Positions 62,186-64,000 of a stretch of 64,000 nt of DNA are shown in pieces. This DNA comes from Candidatus Poribacteria bacterium (GTDB lineage Bacteria > Poribacteria > WGA-4E > WGA-3G): positions 1 to 64,000 of the forward strand of contig JAJECK010000102.1 of assembly GCA_022822085.1 (NCBI GenBank), read 5' to 3'. Numbering within the stretch: position 1 is the stretch's first letter; each line of letters opens with the position of its first letter. The notes beneath the pieces are model-generated. The model ran no database searches, had not been told where the DNA came from, and saw nothing but the letters and a program-made list of their open reading frames with translations. The translations under genes and the position numbers were made by a program.

Positions 62186-64000
62186 ATGGAAATAATGCAA
62201 TATACTCCAGACCTATTGACACCTTTGACAAACTTTTACAATGACTTTACAGTTGATGTTCCACATTGCTATCCTGTCAAAGAGGAGGATTTGGAGTATG
62301 CTACGAGTGGCGTTACAGGTAAATCCAAATACTACGATGAGGGCGATTTTAAATCAGAAACTGCTTATGTCGCGGTGCAAAATGGAGAAATAAAAGCTTT
62401 TATACATTTCGGACTGTCGCAAGATAGAGAACATACTATTGACAAAACTGCTCATATCCTGTTTTTTGGATACGAAGTTAAGGCACGGCAGCTTGGACAA
62501 GCAATTCTTGAAAAGGCTGAAACTTATTTACGTAGTAAGATGATAACAAAGGTTTATGCCTATTCAAGACATTATAGATATCCTTGCTATTATTTTGCTT
62601 CTGCGCAGCTTTCCGATAGACTTGGTCACGTTGAAGCACTGCTTGGATATAACGGGTACAGGCGTATTCATGGACAAGCTTTCTTTGACTGGGAGAATTT
62701 TAAGGTGACACCAACCCCGCCAAAGATACCCGTAACCTTTTCTATAGAGTGGAAGGATGGACGAGGAGAACTTCCAAACTGCACTATAACAGCATACAAA
62801 GATGGAGAGGAAGTTGGAGTTTGTCGGTCACTTTCTGGTGGTATGTTTTCATCACATCCAGATGCACAAAAATGGGTTTATACCGATTGGCTTGATGTTG
62901 ATGAGGAATTTCAAGGACACGGTTTAGGTAAATACCTGCTTCAGTATGCTTTACAAGAGATGCACAAAGTCGGATACCAACATGCCTCACTCAGCGCAGG
63001 TTGGGGTAATAATCGTACTTTTCTATTGTATAGCAACTATGGAGGGTATAAAGTTGTTGATTGGACTTATGCGTATTCAAAGAGTCTTGATAAAATACCA
63101 GAAGTTAGACCAGAAAAATCAGAACATAGATTCTGTGAAGTAATCAATTATACACCTGATCTTTTACAATCGTTAACCCAGTTCTATAACCACCAAATCG
63201 CAGGTATACCAAACTGTTTTCCTGTCAGTGAAAATGAATTCCTTACAGTTTTGGGTGGATTAATTGCAGAAAACGAAAAAAGCGATAATAGTCTTGAAGA
63301 AGAAGTTCTGTTTTTGGCAACAAATAAAGGGAAGGTAAAGGCTTTCATTCACGTCGGTCTAAAAAAGTATAAAGACGATGATGAAGATAGTGAGGAGGAA
63401 AGGACAGGTTATATGCGGTTTTTTGGTTACGAACGAGGTGAATGGCAAGCTGGTCAAGCAGTACTTGAAAAAGCAGAAGCACATTTAAACTCCTTTGAAG
63501 TAAACTCAATAGTTGCCTTCTCAGCGATTGACGAGTCTCGTTATCCCTTCTATGGTTTTGAATATGCTCAACTGACCAATTATCTTGACCACATCCAAGG
63601 TCTCTTGGCAGATAACGCCTATAGACCTAGCAATGGTTGGGTATTTCTCAATTGGGAGGACTATACTGTGAAACCAGCGCTCCCAGATAAATCAGTCAAG
63701 ATTACTGTTAATTGGACAGAAGGTCGTGGTGAACGGGCAAACTGCAATGTAAAAGCTCAGAAAGAAATGACTGAAGTTGGCAATTGTGATAGTGTCTCAG
63801 CAGGTGTTTTTTCAAGACATCCAGATGCACAAGACTGGGCATATACAGAATGGCTTGGCATTGAAGACGATTTTCAAGGAAAAGGATTTGGGAAATTCTT
63901 ACTTCAGTATTCGCTTCAAGAGATGCAAAAAGCAGGATACCGTCATGCATCCATTAGCACAAATCTGGAAAATTATCGAGCAATTCTTTTCTATAGTAAT
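62186..64000 (+). CDS. GNAT acetyltransferase with two tandem double-domain units, 3' end outside window
   Basis: The frame opens at ATG 62186 and stays open for 605 codons to the window end, so the C-terminus is missing. The product repeats a unit of about 315 residues. Each unit has a degenerate GNAT domain (unit 1 about 1-175, beginning QYTPDLLTPLTNFYN; unit 2 from about 317, NYTPDLLQSLTQFYN). Each then has a complete one with the acetyl-CoA loop QGHGLGKYLLQYALQEM (about 244) or QGKGFGKFLLQYSLQEM (about 564). It would acetylate an unknown acceptor; the layout recalls mycothiol synthase-type double GNATs, doubled again. GAGGA lies 12 bases before the ATG. Confidence 0.85.
   Translation, partial: MEIMQYTPDLLTPLTNFYNDFTVDVPHCYPVKEEDLEYATSGVTGKSKYYDEGDFKSETAYVAVQNGEIKAFIHFGLSQDREHTIDKTAHILFFGYEVKARQLGQAILEKAETYLRSKMITKVYAYSRHYRYPCYYFASAQLSDRLGHVEALLGYNGYRRIHGQAFFDWENFKVTPTPPKIPVTFSIEWKDGRGELPNCTITAYKDGEEVGVCRSLSGGMFSSHPDAQKWVYTDWLDVDEEFQGHGLGKYLLQYALQEMHKVGYQHASLSAGWGNNRTFLLYSNYGGYKVVDWTYAYSKSLDKIPEVRPEKSEHRFCEVINYTPDLLQSLTQFYNHQIAGIPNCFPVSENEFLTVLGGLIAENEKSDNSLEEEVLFLATNKGKVKAFIHVGLKKYKDDDEDSEEERTGYMRFFGYERGEWQAGQAVLEKAEAHLNSFEVNSIVAFSAIDESRYPFYGFEYAQLTNYLDHIQGLLADNAYRPSNGWVFLNWEDYTVKPALPDKSVKITVNWTEGRGERANCNVKAQKEMTEVGNCDSVSAGVFSRHPDAQDWAYTEWLGIEDDFQGKGFGKFLLQYSLQEMQKAGYRHASISTNLENYRAILFYSN

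Overview
The window reads like an AT-rich, Gram-negative-type bacterial chromosome fragment. Evidence for a Gram-negative envelope includes several lipoproteins, a family 9 (heptosyltransferase-like) glycosyltransferase and many signal peptides. The mix of PhyH dioxygenases, Gfo/Idh/MocA oxidoreductase, ThuA, DUF362, Uma2, TPR proteins with a trypsin fold and abundant short palindromic repeats resembles Candidatus Poribacteria or a close relative. That assignment is inference from gene content; no rRNA or tRNA gene was recognised.

Layout. 1-4944 (minus strand): a very long sigma factor fused through one membrane segment to a beta-propeller, two membrane-anchored acidic proteins, and the start of a second sigma gene at the window edge. 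5170-8383: PhyH, Gfo/Idh, a small zinc-ribbon membrane protein and Era. 8414-14137: a double-length UvrA. 14522-17423: a TPR protein with a degenerate trypsin domain, a J-domain protein and a zinc-ribbon peptide; the first two are preceded by the same 39-bp promoter-like repeat. 17424-20186: repeat-rich accessory DNA with a tandemly duplicated small gene, each copy preceded by the tail of a lost reading frame. 20187-28086: a fused metallophosphatase-like/glutaredoxin/CcdA protein with a 13-C tract, a cysteine-rich secreted protein, DUF1573 and SUMF1-type lipoproteins, and a GT39-type membrane glycosyltransferase. 28229-32889: a GldA/GldF/GldG/DUF4340-type ABC system, with a MITE-like element between ATPase and permease. 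33352-42738: lipoproteins, SIMPL protein, a Uma2 gene bracketed by direct repeats, GT4, an aminotransferase and small exported proteins.

43842-45522: zinc alcohol dehydrogenase plus ThuA. 45543-53322 (minus): the translation/transcription cluster rimP-nusA-ylxR-infB-ylxP-rbfA-nrnA-ribF, split by repeats and lacking truB. 53699-58746: YdjM-like membrane protein and CCA/poly(A) polymerase, then on the minus strand DedA-like, a coiled-coil membrane protein and GT9. 58822-64000: CPBP-like protein, DUF362, a second PhyH and the 5' part of a four-domain GNAT acetyltransferase that runs off the window.

The most distinctive signals are the membrane-spanning sigma/propeller fusion, the tandem UvrA whose second half lacks the insertion domain, and several families of short inverted-repeat (MITE-like) elements. 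These include one nested element and one insertion that can be checked against an adjacent uninterrupted copy.
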